Shown one piece after another: positions 33,512 through 42,317 of a DNA stretch of 64,000 nt; positions within the stretch are counted from its first letter, which is position 1, and each line of letters starts with the position of its first letter. The position numbers and the translations under genes are program-made. The notes under the pieces are model-generated. The model was not told the origin of the DNA, did no database searches, and saw nothing but the letters and a program-made list of their open reading frames with translations. Source of the stretch: Microvirga puerhi (GTDB lineage Bacteria > Pseudomonadota > Alphaproteobacteria > Rhizobiales > Beijerinckiaceae); NCBI RefSeq assembly GCF_020089865.1, contig NZ_JAIRBM010000003.1, positions 248,001-312,000 of the forward strand. The letters are read 5' to 3'.

Positions 33512-34402
33512 CTATGACAGCACGACGATACCGGCGTGCTTCGCCTTGTTGTCGGGCTCGACATGGATCGTGATCAGCGCATCGTCGATGTCCGACCTCA
33601 GGGCTCGTTCGATCCGGTCGCAAATATCATGAGCCTCCGTCACGCTCATATGTCCGGGAACCACCAGATGGAAATCGATGAAGGTGACGCGCCCAGCATG
33701 GCGGGTGCGCAGGTCGTGGGCTTCGATGGCGCCCTCCGCGTTGACGGCGATCACGTCGCGCACGCGCTTGAGTTCCTCCTCCGGCATCGCCTCGTCCATC
33801 AGACCGCCGATGCTTTCCTTCATGAGGCCCCAGCCGGACCACAGAATGTTGACGGCGACCAGGGCTGCCATGGCCGGATCGAGCCAATGCCAGCCCGTCA
33901 GTGGCACAAACAGAAGACCGGCGAGGACACCCGCAGAGGTATAGACATCTGTCAGGAGATGGCGCCCGTCTGCATTCAGGGCCGGCGAGCGCATTCGGCG
34001 TCCCTCACGAATGAGGAGCCACGACCAGCAGGCATTGATGAAGGTGGCAATGGCGTTCACGCCGAGCCCTTCCAAAGGAATGTCGAGATTCCTTGGATGG
34101 AGGAGGCCGAAATAGGATTCCCGCAGAATCAACAGGGCGGCGACGATGATCAGCACGCCTTCGAGAACGGCCGAGAAATATTCGACCTTGTGATGGCCGT
34201 AAGGATGGTTCTTGTCCGCAGGCTGGGCGCTGAGCCGCACAGCCAGAAGCGCAGCCACGGCCGTGACGACATTGATGATGCTCTCCAGGGCATCCGAGTA
34301 GAGCGCGATGCTGCCCGTCATGTAATAGGCAGCATATTTCAGCGCGAAGACGATCACGCCGATCAAAATGCTGCCAACGGCAAGTTTCTGGATCTTGTCC
34401 AT
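33512..34402 (-). CDS. Cation diffusion facilitator (CDF) metal exporter
   Basis: 296 residues from ATG 34402. Six membrane helices (about 5-195) with the metal-site pattern YSDALES in helix 2 and HLLTD in helix 5 (an Asp/His/Asp site typical of Zn/Fe/Mn exporters), HPYGHHK loop, then a C-terminal ferredoxin-like metal-binding domain (about 205-290). Longer in-frame readings begin in a low-probability upstream region. It follows the adenylate cyclase by 136 bases in the same direction but need not be co-transcribed. Confidence 0.9.
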   Translation of the reverse strand: MDKIQKLAVGSILIGVIVFALKYAAYYMTGSIALYSDALESIINVVTAVAALLAVRLSAQPADKNHPYGHHKVEYFSAVLEGVLIIVAALLILRESYFGLLHPRNLDIPLEGLGVNAIATFINACWSWLLIREGRRMRSPALNADGRHLLTDVYTSAGVLAGLLFVPLTGWHWLDPAMAALVAVNILWSGWGLMKESIGGLMDEAMPEEELKRVRDVIAVNAEGAIEAHDLRTRHAGRVTFIDFHLVVPGHMSVTEAHDICDRIERALRSDIDDALITIHVEPDNKAKHAGIVVLS

Positions 34403-34538
34403 CGCGTCACAGATACTGGGAGGTGGGTTCGGGGCGACCTTATAGACGTCCCGGTTGTAGACGCAAGTTATTGTTTCTCTTTGCAAATCGCTTGCAGGAG
34501 CATGTCTTTTTCGCAAATTTCGAAAGGGCTTGATCAGG

Positions 34539-36515
34539 TCAGGTCGGGGACGACAGACGCTCTTTGATACGGGCGTAGTATTTGCCGAGAGAGGGGGCCA
34601 GAGCTGTGCAGGCATCGACCAGAGCCATGGCCTTCATTCGGTTTCCGGCACGCATTTCTGCCAGCATGAGCGCATGCTGTTCCTGAAGGGTTTGCAGGCC
34701 GGAAGCCGCTGAAGATTCCGCAGGAGCAACGACGGTGAAGATAGCGGAGGCCGTGGCTCGCCCTCGGACGGCAATCCGGTCGAGCTCGATCAGAATATAT
34801 TTGTCACGCACCGCTTCGGCCGTTGCAGGTCCAAGGATCAGGGATACGCCGTATTCCTTCGACAATCCCTCCAGGCGCGAGGCCAGGTTCACTGTGTCGC
34901 CGAGCACGGAATAATCGTAGCGCCAGCGCGAGCCGACGTTTCCGACGACGCAGTCGCCGGTATTGATCCCGACGCCGATTGCGAAGGTCGGCGCGCCTTC
35001 TCCCTCCTCTTCTCGGAGAGTCGCATTGAGACGGTCGACCGCCTTCAGCATATGCATGGCCGCCTGTACGGCCCGCAAGGGATGGTCCGGACTGGGCAGC
35101 GGCGCATTCCAGAAGGCCATCACGCAGTCGCCCATGTACTTGTCGATGGTCCCCTTCTCGGCAAGCACTGCCTCGGAGAGAGGATCGAGCAGGCGGTTGA
35201 TCAGGCCAGTCAGGCGTTCCGGCTCGTCCTTGAGGCGCTCGGACAGGGTCGTGAAGCCGCGCACGTCGCAGAACAGGATCGTCAGGTTGCGGCGCTCGCC
35301 TCCGAGCTTCAGTGCGGAAGGATTGCGGGCGAGCTGGGCCACCAGATCGGGCGAGAGATAGCGCGAGAACGCCTCCGACACGGCATGGCGCATCTGTCGC
35401 TCCCGGGCATAGTCGAGACCGAAACGGGCTCCGAAGACGCCAAGTGCGGCGGCAACGGGAAGGGCCGGTGGCGCCCAGATCCGTCCGAACCGGAGCAGGG
35501 CCCAAGCGCCTGCAACGAGAAGGATCAAAGCGGCGGCTGCGCTTAGGCCCGTGCGCCATGACACACCGTTTCGGCACAGCAATGCCGCCAGGAAGGCGCC
35601 GGCGATCAGAAGGCCGCACATGGTCAGCGGCGTGACCGGGATCACGTAAAGGCCGAGGCGAAGATTGTCGAAAATGGTCGCCTGCGCCTCCACGCCCGCG
35701 ACGAGACTCTGACTGAAGAGCGTATAAGGAGTTGCAAAAGCGTCTGGTGCGCCGCTGTCGGGGGAGGTGGCGGCCTTGAGGCTCAGCCCGACGAAGACGA
35801 CCTTGTCCTTGAAGCGGCCGGGCGGCAGAAACTCGTCAGGGTCGAGCGCCTGATAATAGGAGACCGTGGGATAGGTTCGGGCCGGGCCAAAATACTGGAT
35901 CAGCGCATCCGCCGGAGCTGGTTCCACGGGCTGGCCACTCAGGCGCAGCGCAGTGGCGGCGAAACTATCCTCTCCCCGCGGCATGCGGCGCAGATAAGCA
36001 TCACCGTCGAGATCGACGGAGGTGACGCCCGGATGGGCACCGGCGCCCAGGAAGAGATCGATAGGATTGACCCTCGTGATCTGCGTCCCCTGATCAAGGG
36101 GCGTCGTGACGTCGTCCGCCGCCAGGACGACGTCCTGCCCCAGGGTTTCTGCAAGGCCGCGGTCCGCATCTTCCGAGGAGGGCTCGGCGAAGATGATGTC
36201 GAGCCCGATCACCTTCGCCCCGGCCGCGCGAAGCCTTGAGATCAGCTGTCCGTGCAGATCGCGCGGCCAAGGCCAGCGCTGGCCCACTTCCGAAAAGGAC
36301 GGCTCGTCGATTGCCACGATGACCACGCCCGGCTGCGCAGGGTGCGGAGGATAGATGGTCGAGAACAGATCGAAGAGCCGATCCTCGACGAGATCGAATG
36401 GCTTGAAGAAGGCAAACGGAATGAGCAGTGCTGCGATGAGGAGAGCGATGGCGTAGTGGCGCCAAATCGCCTTACCATGCTGGTCCTGTTCCGCCGAGGC
36501 CGTACCGCCGTCCAC
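34539..36515 (-). CDS. CHASE2-domain class III adenylate/guanylate cyclase
   Basis: 658 residues from a GTG at 36515, one base after the upstream stop. N-terminal helix (about 20-37), periplasmic CHASE2 domain (about 40-290, with VVIVAIDEPSF and PRDLHGQLI), three helices (about 293-372) and a cytosolic class III cyclase domain (about 410-590). Both metal-binding aspartates are visible: Asp420 in FCDVRGF and Asp466 in KYMGDCVMAF; the transition-state YDYSVLGDTVNLASR region is intact. Directly behind a FecR-TPR-barrel gene, a pairing common for CHASE2 cyclases. Likely makes cAMP in response to an envelope signal. Confidence 0.92.
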   Translation of the reverse strand: MDGGTASAEQDQHGKAIWRHYAIALLIAALLIPFAFFKPFDLVEDRLFDLFSTIYPPHPAQPGVVIVAIDEPSFSEVGQRWPWPRDLHGQLISRLRAAGAKVIGLDIIFAEPSSEDADRGLAETLGQDVVLAADDVTTPLDQGTQITRVNPIDLFLGAGAHPGVTSVDLDGDAYLRRMPRGEDSFAATALRLSGQPVEPAPADALIQYFGPARTYPTVSYYQALDPDEFLPPGRFKDKVVFVGLSLKAATSPDSGAPDAFATPYTLFSQSLVAGVEAQATIFDNLRLGLYVIPVTPLTMCGLLIAGAFLAALLCRNGVSWRTGLSAAAALILLVAGAWALLRFGRIWAPPALPVAAALGVFGARFGLDYARERQMRHAVSEAFSRYLSPDLVAQLARNPSALKLGGERRNLTILFCDVRGFTTLSERLKDEPERLTGLINRLLDPLSEAVLAEKGTIDKYMGDCVMAFWNAPLPSPDHPLRAVQAAMHMLKAVDRLNATLREEEGEGAPTFAIGVGINTGDCVVGNVGSRWRYDYSVLGDTVNLASRLEGLSKEYGVSLILGPATAEAVRDKYILIELDRIAVRGRATASAIFTVVAPAESSAASGLQTLQEQHALMLAEMRAGNRMKAMALVDACTALAPSLGKYYARIKERLSSPT

Positions 36516-36516
36516 T

Positions 36517-39500
36517 CTAGAAGCGCGCCTTCATCGTTGCCGCGAAAGTCCTCCCCAAGCCTGGAATGCCTGGAGCGAGTTCATAGTCGCGATCGAACAG
36601 ATTGACGACGGTGAGGCCAAGGAGCAGGCGTCGGTCGGGCGTCTCCCAAGAGATGGAGGCATCCGTCGTCCAGTAATCGTCCAGCTTGGTTCCGGCGAGA
36701 TCACCGGTGCGGTCGCCCACGAAGGTTTCCGCAAGGGTAAGTCTCAACCGGCTCGGATGGACAAAGGTAATGCCCGCTCGTGCGAAGTGTCCGGCGATGA
36801 ACGGAACGTCGAGACCAGGAGCTTCGTCGGAGCGTACTTCTGTCGTCGTCATGCCGACAGTTCCGAACACACCGATACCGTAGCCGAGCCAAAGATTTGC
36901 CGTTGCGGCAAGCCGCTCGATCCGCGCCTTTGCGATATCGAGAGTGTCGAAAGTATTCGACAGTGGCAAATCGAGGCTGCGCACATCCTGACGCTGATAT
37001 TCGACGGCCGTGAAAACGTGCGGCGTCCACTCGGCATCCCAGCGCAGGGCCAGGGTATCCGTACGTCCGCCGATGGCCAGCGGCAGCACGTTCGGCACGA
37101 GCCCGACTGTCGAGATCGGCGACAGTGTAAAGCTCAACGGAAGATTGCCTTCTTGCCGGTAGGCAGCACGCAGCCAATGGCCTTCCAACGGCGAGACGGC
37201 AATACCGACTCTCGGTGAAAGCAAGGTATCGGAAGGTTGATGCTCGAGGTCCAGGAACGTCCGCTGCACCCCGACCTGTGCCTCGAACCGGTCCGAAGGG
37301 CGCCAAAAGAGATCCGCGTAAAGGCGGTTGGCACTGAAATCGGAATCGGTCCGGTCGGCCGTATCCGCCGAACGGCTCTCTCTCGACAGGGCGTTTATCA
37401 CCACACCTTGTCCGAAGGCGCTGGCGAAGCTGCGTCCGAACTGACCTTCATAGCCATAGTGCAGCGTGAGATCGTTGAAGCCGACCGAATGGCTCAAAGC
37501 GGCGACCACACCTTCGGTGCGGGTGCTGGTCCATTGCCGTTCGCCCAGGATGAGCGGCGGAATCTCGGCATTCAGGGTCTCGAAGGCGCGTCGGTCGAGC
37601 CCGCGATTGGCATAAACGGCTGCAGTCAGCACATTGCGGTCGGCGAAACTATGACTCCAGCCTGCGCCGGCCTGCATGGAGGTCAGTTCCTGATTTCCCG
37701 CGAAATAGCGGGTTGCCTGATCGATCCGGATGAGCGGCGGCTCTACCTTTGCGGCTGAGCCGAAGATGAGGAATCGGTCTGTTGCCGACGGCGCCATGCC
37801 GATGAACAAGGATGCCGTATCGGCAGCCTCCTTGTCGATGGCTTCACGAGCATTGATATTGGTGCGCCCGGCGGTGATCGAGAAGGACGTCGGGAGAGGC
37901 TCGTTCGAAAATCCCTGAACCGTCGCATCGGCGCCCCAGCCGACACGGTTGTCTTTGACGAACAGACTGCCGCCGACTTCCGTGTCGAGGAATGGCCGTC
38001 GCAGCAGGTCCTGCCGGCGGACACGCCCCGAGACGGCAAGCGGATCGAAGAACAATCCCTGGATCGTGAGATTGAAAGCGGCCAGATCGAAGTCGTCGCT
38101 CGTAACGGAGGAGATGTTGGGGCGTGTCGTCAGAAGCTTGGACCGCCGCGCGACCGCCTCATCGAAATAGCTCGAGGCGGTGAACGGATCGAAGACTCGG
38201 TCACCATAGAAACGAGCCCATTCGTTGAGATCGAGAAAGCGATAGGCCTGGGCCGGATAGGAGCCCGCTTGCTTGTTCACGGCGAGGCCCGCAAAGTCGC
38301 CACCTCTCTGCCGGAAGCGTTTTACGGCTTCGCGCGCTGCCAAGATGGCCTCATCGGCGCGATACTGGTCGAGGGCGATGGCGGTCCGCGCGATGGAGAC
38401 GATCGGGTCGTTCGGATCGAGCCTGTCGGCATTGTCCAGAGCCTGAAGCGCGAGCTCGTCATCGCCGTTCTGGTAAAAGGCGATGGCCGTGGCAAGCAGT
38501 CCTTGGGAATAGGCCGGGTTCGCGGTCGAGCCTGCGAGGATGGCTTCGATGCCCTTTGCCGTCTCGCCGGTCTGGAGGAAGTAGCGGCCGAGCGCGATGT
38601 AGCCGGTACTGAAGGCTGGATCGATGGCAAGAGCCTTGTCGATCAGAACACGTGCCTCGTCCACCCTGCTCTGATCCAGAAGCAGAATCGCGAGATTCGC
38701 ATAGGCGACCGGGCTGTCAGGATCCATCGCGATGGCGCGCCGCAGAGCTTCCTCAGCGGCGATCGGGGAATCACCCGTGGATTCGAAAAGGCCGATCGTA
38801 TTCCACAGGTCCGAGTGCCCAGGAGCGATGGCCGTTGCGCGTCGGAGGTCGCCGACGGCGGCTTTGAACTCTCCGTCGATCTCGGCACGAATGCTGCTGT
38901 CGGCGATAATGACGTCCGGATCGTCTGGATCGATCGCTTTTGCCCGGGCGATCGAGGCGCGCATCTCCTCACGGCGATTGAGGGCGAAGGCAATCCGCGA
39001 CGCCGTTACGGCGATGCGAGTATCATTCGGAAAGCGTTTCTCCGCCGCTTTGATCACCTCGGCGGCGGCCGTCAAATCCTGCTTGAATGCGACCACATAG
39101 GCGTGCGCAAGAGCCGAAAGCGGATCGTTGCCGGGAGTCTTCGGTTCGGCATAGACCTGTTTTGGATTAGCAAGCGACAGGGCGATATAGCGGCCGTAGG
39201 AGGCAATGACGCGCCGCTTGGCATCGAGTCCCCGCTCAGCGCGGGTATAGAGGTTTGCAGCGTCTTGCCAGCGCCGCTGGAGGCTGGCGAGAACAGCCTC
39301 TACCAGATCGGCGCGAGCCCGTTGTGCCGGAGAGAGCGAGCGGCTGCGCGCTTCTGCGAGAGCCTGCTCAGCGACGGTCCTTCCGTCGAGGTAAAGCGCA
39401 ATCTCTGCAAGACTGAGCCAATCTTCGGCGCGACGCGCCTGAGGCGGAATGCCTTCGATCCGGGCCCTCTCTGTTCGCAGAGCCGGGCCGGTGAGAGCTG

Positions 39501-40155
39501 ATGTCGGCAGCGCCGAGAACGCATCGCGCAGCGTCATGTAGAAAAGCATCTGCTCGCGGTCGTCGGAATTGACGAGGACATACTTGGTCGGCGCCTGTCC
39601 GATGGAGGCAATCGCGCCTTCGCCCTGCCGTACGGTAACGGACCCCTGCGCGTTACGCAGCTCGACGACGCCCTCCAAGACCACCAGGGCCGTCTTGCCT
39701 GATCCATCCACTGAAAGGGACCAGTCGGTCCCTCGGATCGCCGCAACGGCTGCCGGCGTCTTGACGTCGACGCCGGATCCGCCACGGGCGGCCCGGGCCC
39801 AGATCGTACCAGCCTCTAGGGTAAGATCGGTCGTTCCGTTGGCGCTGCTTGCCACCTCGTTGACCGTCAGCGTCGAGTTGCGGCCGACACGGATCTGCGT
39901 CTTGTCGGCAAACAGGATCGCCAGGTTGCCGATGGCATTGGTGCGTAGCACGTCGCCGCCGATCACATCCTGTCGGATCTCGGCGGCGCGCCACAGGCTC
40001 TCACGCACGAAACGCAATTCCTCGCCACCCTTCGCAGCGACGATGGACCCGGCCACAGGGGTCGAGCGGGGTACGGGAGATTGCGCGGCAGCGCCGGTGA
40101 ATCCAAGTGCCAGAGCACTCGTTGCGGTCAGAAGGCGAAGGAGGGAGGGCGGCAT
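36517..40155 (-). CDS. FecR domain - TPR - outer-membrane beta-barrel fusion protein
   Basis: 1212 residues with a signal peptide (cleavage after AAA near residue 24). FecR-like domain about 45-165 (IGGDVLRTNAIGNLAILFADKTQIRVGRNS; PAAVAAIRGTDWSL). TPR-like helical repeats about 235-620, clearest near ARAKAIDPDDPDV, DPDSPVAYANLAILLLDQ and DPAFSTGYIALGRYFLQ. From about 690 the chain becomes amphipathic beta strands and ends in Phe (ATMKARF), typical of TonB-receptor-like barrels, with the late NLFDRDYE element. Stop is one base before the CHASE2 cyclase start. Probably an outer-membrane sensor or channel partner of the cyclase; function not established. Confidence 0.8.
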   Translation of the reverse strand: MPPSLLRLLTATSALALGFTGAAAQSPVPRSTPVAGSIVAAKGGEELRFVRESLWRAAEIRQDVIGGDVLRTNAIGNLAILFADKTQIRVGRNSTLTVNEVASSANGTTDLTLEAGTIWARAARGGSGVDVKTPAAVAAIRGTDWSLSVDGSGKTALVVLEGVVELRNAQGSVTVRQGEGAIASIGQAPTKYVLVNSDDREQMLFYMTLRDAFSALPTSALTGPALRTERARIEGIPPQARRAEDWLSLAEIALYLDGRTVAEQALAEARSRSLSPAQRARADLVEAVLASLQRRWQDAANLYTRAERGLDAKRRVIASYGRYIALSLANPKQVYAEPKTPGNDPLSALAHAYVVAFKQDLTAAAEVIKAAEKRFPNDTRIAVTASRIAFALNRREEMRASIARAKAIDPDDPDVIIADSSIRAEIDGEFKAAVGDLRRATAIAPGHSDLWNTIGLFESTGDSPIAAEEALRRAIAMDPDSPVAYANLAILLLDQSRVDEARVLIDKALAIDPAFSTGYIALGRYFLQTGETAKGIEAILAGSTANPAYSQGLLATAIAFYQNGDDELALQALDNADRLDPNDPIVSIARTAIALDQYRADEAILAAREAVKRFRQRGGDFAGLAVNKQAGSYPAQAYRFLDLNEWARFYGDRVFDPFTASSYFDEAVARRSKLLTTRPNISSVTSDDFDLAAFNLTIQGLFFDPLAVSGRVRRQDLLRRPFLDTEVGGSLFVKDNRVGWGADATVQGFSNEPLPTSFSITAGRTNINAREAIDKEAADTASLFIGMAPSATDRFLIFGSAAKVEPPLIRIDQATRYFAGNQELTSMQAGAGWSHSFADRNVLTAAVYANRGLDRRAFETLNAEIPPLILGERQWTSTRTEGVVAALSHSVGFNDLTLHYGYEGQFGRSFASAFGQGVVINALSRESRSADTADRTDSDFSANRLYADLFWRPSDRFEAQVGVQRTFLDLEHQPSDTLLSPRVGIAVSPLEGHWLRAAYRQEGNLPLSFTLSPISTVGLVPNVLPLAIGGRTDTLALRWDAEWTPHVFTAVEYQRQDVRSLDLPLSNTFDTLDIAKARIERLAATANLWLGYGIGVFGTVGMTTTEVRSDEAPGLDVPFIAGHFARAGITFVHPSRLRLTLAETFVGDRTGDLAGTKLDDYWTTDASISWETPDRRLLLGLTVVNLFDRDYELAPGIPGLGRTFAATMKARF

Positions 40156-40259
40156 CTGTGGTCGCGCTACAAGGTTACAACATATCCTGAATGAAGGCGG
40201 AGCTTACTCTGGGATAACGTAACTTAAAAGCGGATTCAGAGAACCTTAGCCGTGTTTTC

Positions 40260-40280
40260 CCGCACATGATGAATGTGCGG
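40260..40280. repeat. 8-bp perfect inverted repeat upstream of the FecR-TPR-barrel gene
   Basis: CCGCACAT (40260-40267) and ATGTGCGG (40273-40280) surround GATGA. It lies between the response-regulator stop and the barrel-protein start on the minus strand. No T-run on either side. It may be an operator for the barrel/cyclase operon or a weak terminator of the regulator gene. Confidence 0.4.
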
Positions 40281-40311
40281 TGATAATATAGCGAACAAGA
40301 TAAGCTTATTC

Positions 40312-40689
40312 CTAAGCACCCTTGCTGCGCGCTATCAGAAGCTTCTGCTTGAGATCGTTCTGGGCGAAGGGTTTCTGCAGCACGGGGCGATCGCGAAAGG
40401 CGTCACGAATACCGGCGCTGCCGTAGCCTGTAGAGAACACGAAGGGGATCGAGCGTTGTGCCAGGGCTTCCGCAACGGGATAGATCGGTTCGCCCGCCAC
40501 GTTCACATCTAGAATGGCGATGTCGACCTTTTCCCGCGCCACCGCATCGAGGGCAGCAGACAGGCGGGCGGCTGGGCCGATGACCTCACAGCCGAAGTCG
40601 AGAAGCATATCCTCCAGCAGCAGAGAGATCGCGGCTTCATCCTCGACAACCAGGATACGCAGGCCGTTCAGATCGCCACTGCTCGTCAT
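40312..40689 (-). CDS. Single-domain response regulator (receiver only)
   Basis: 125 residues from ATG 40689 (an in-frame ATG at 40719 is the alternative). CheY-like receiver: acidic pocket VVEDE, phospho-acceptor Asp61 in AILDVNV, Ser/Thr in FSTGYG, and the conserved Lys in LQKPF. No output domain, so it acts through protein contacts or as a phosphate sink. Similar to stand-alone receivers that serve HWE/HisKA_2 kinases in alphaproteobacteria. Precedes the FecR-TPR-barrel gene in the same direction by 156 bases. Confidence 0.88.
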   Translation of the reverse strand: MTSSGDLNGLRILVVEDEAAISLLLEDMLLDFGCEVIGPAARLSAALDAVAREKVDIAILDVNVAGEPIYPVAEALAQRSIPFVFSTGYGSAGIRDAFRDRPVLQKPFAQNDLKQKLLIARSKGA

Positions 40690-40719
40690 GCTTTCGGTCA
40701 CAGCTTCACTTTCTCTCAT

Positions 40720-41104
40720 AGGGCGTGTCTGCCAAGCATTCACACCAGAACATTGCCACGAGAATGCCTCAGACATTACCGGGAATCAGTAACATGTACC
40801 ATCTTCCCGGCCAGTCCCAAAGCATGCTTCACGCGCATGGAGCGCCCTTTCTGCCTGGGCTCCGCACTTCGGAAGAGCCCGCCGTCGCTAGGCCTTAGTC
40901 AGCTTGGCATTATCGGACTATGTCTTGGGGAATTCGTCTGCTTTTTCAAGGCCTTTGTGATCGGCTTCCGCTTTTCTGAAAGTCCTGGGCAAGCCTGTCC
41001 GTCCGTTGCCGCGAGGGCCGCGACAAAACTGCCTTTCCGGTAGCGCTGATGTTGCTCCGTGAAGCCTCTTGCGGAGATGGCGGACTCTCCTGAATAATTG
41101 GGCC
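40720..41104. other. Intergenic region with no recognisable gene
   Basis: About 385 bases between the receiver gene (minus) and the TerB-like gene (plus), thus a divergent promoter region. Short open frames here carry no recognisable motif. I see no strong palindrome or tRNA. Confidence 0.5.
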
Positions 41105-41575
41105 ATGTCCTTCATGTCTTATCTTCGCGATTTCTTCGAAGCGGAAGCGGCCCCGGAAGGGGGTGCCGAGCATGGAGAGCCGTTTACGGTTGCTGCGCTT
41201 CTGACATGGGTCACGCATGCGGACGGGCGTGTCCTCAAGGTCGAGGAAGAGGCGCTCCGCACGCTCCTGCAGAGCCGTTTCGGCCTGAGCGAGATCCAGG
41301 CCGAGCGCCTTATCGTCAAGGCGCGCGACATTGGGGGTGCTCTCGACCCGGCAACGACCCTCGTCGACCGCATTGCCCAGGATCTGCCTCCATCGGAGTG
41401 GCCGCGCCTTATGGCCCTCGCGTATCAGATTGCCGCCGTCGACGGGCACGTTCACGAATTCGAAGACGATCTCATCTGGCGCACGGGGCGCCGTCTGGGT
41501 CTGTCCGATGCGGAGCTCGGAGCGATCAAGCGCGATGCTCTGAAAGCTCCTGAAACGGGTATGGATGATGCTTGA
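41105..41575 (+). CDS. TerB-like (tellurite-resistance TerB) family protein
   Basis: 156 residues from ATG 41105 (a second ATG at 41114). All-helical TerB pattern with the two acidic metal-site repeats: THADGRVLKVEEEALRTLL (about 40-58) and AAVDGHVHEFEDDLIW (about 117-132). No signal peptide or membrane segment. The wider family has tellurite-resistance, DnaJ-associated and unknown-function members; this stand-alone gene is not in a ter operon. Overlaps the next gene by 11 bases. Confidence 0.8.
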   Translation: MSFMSYLRDFFEAEAAPEGGAEHGEPFTVAALLTWVTHADGRVLKVEEEALRTLLQSRFGLSEIQAERLIVKARDIGGALDPATTLVDRIAQDLPPSEWPRLMALAYQIAAVDGHVHEFEDDLIWRTGRRLGLSDAELGAIKRDALKAPETGMDDA

Positions 41576-42308
41576 GGCGTCACAATGCGCGCCGATCCTG
41601 ATCGTACTGCACCAGGAGCATTCCACGCCGGGCCGCGTCGGGCGTTTGCTGCTGGAGCGCGGGCATAGTCTCGACATCCGTCGACCGCGCTATGGCGATC
41701 CGCTGCCGGAGACCCTTGCCGGTCATGCGGGAGCGATCATCTTCGGCGGCCCCATGAGCGCCAATGATGAAGATGATTTCATCAAGGCCGAGATCGACTG
41801 GATCGGCGTTCCTCTCCGCGAGAACAAGCCTTATCTCGGCCTTTGTTTGGGCGCTCAGATGCTGGCCAGGCACCTGGGCGCGCGGGTGTGGGAGCACCCG
41901 GATGGGCGGGCCGAGATCGGCTATTACCCGCTTCTGCCGACCGAGGCCGGGACCGCCCTGAGCCGGATCTGGGGTGTGCCGTGGCCGACACATGTGTATC
42001 ACTGGCATCGGGAGGGCTTCGACTGCCCGTCCGGCGCCGAAATGCTCGCCACGGGCGACGACTTTCCGACCCAGGCCATCCGGGCCGGGCAGGCGGCCTA
42101 CGGCCTGCAGTTTCACCCCGAGGTGACGCACGCCATGATCTGTCGCTGGACGGTCCGTGCCGCGGAGCGCCTTGCCATGCCCGGCGCTCAGGACCGCGCC
42201 CGGCAGATCGAGGGGCGCTTCCTGTACGATCCGCAGGTTTCGCTCTGGCTCGACCAGTTTCTCGACCATTGGTTGGAGACGCCGGGTCGGACCGATCTGG
42301 CCGCTTGA
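41565..42308 (+). CDS. Class I glutamine amidotransferase (GuaA-like GATase1) protein
   Basis: 247 residues. Catalytic triad: Cys94 in LGLCLGAQML, His184 and Glu186 in QFHPEVTH. Oxyanion-hole segment GAIIFGGPMSAND. No synthetase domain is fused, so it is one of the stand-alone GATase1 proteins often annotated as GMP-synthase-like, whose acceptor is usually unknown. The ATG lies 11 bases inside the TerB-like gene, suggesting coupling. Alternative: a gamma-glutamyl hydrolase. Confidence 0.87.
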   Translation: MMLEASQCAPILIVLHQEHSTPGRVGRLLLERGHSLDIRRPRYGDPLPETLAGHAGAIIFGGPMSANDEDDFIKAEIDWIGVPLRENKPYLGLCLGAQMLARHLGARVWEHPDGRAEIGYYPLLPTEAGTALSRIWGVPWPTHVYHWHREGFDCPSGAEMLATGDDFPTQAIRAGQAAYGLQFHPEVTHAMICRWTVRAAERLAMPGAQDRARQIEGRFLYDPQVSLWLDQFLDHWLETPGRTDLAA

Positions 42309-42317
42309 TCCGGAATA

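Noticed and set aside
34480-34487. TTTGCAAA upstream of the CDF gene
   Set aside because: It matches the RamB core seen near aceA, but the neighbouring gene is unrelated to acetate metabolism and an 8-base match is expected by chance.
41105-41575. Tellurite-resistance operon
   Set aside because: Only a single TerB-like gene is present, with no terA, terC, terD or terE around it.
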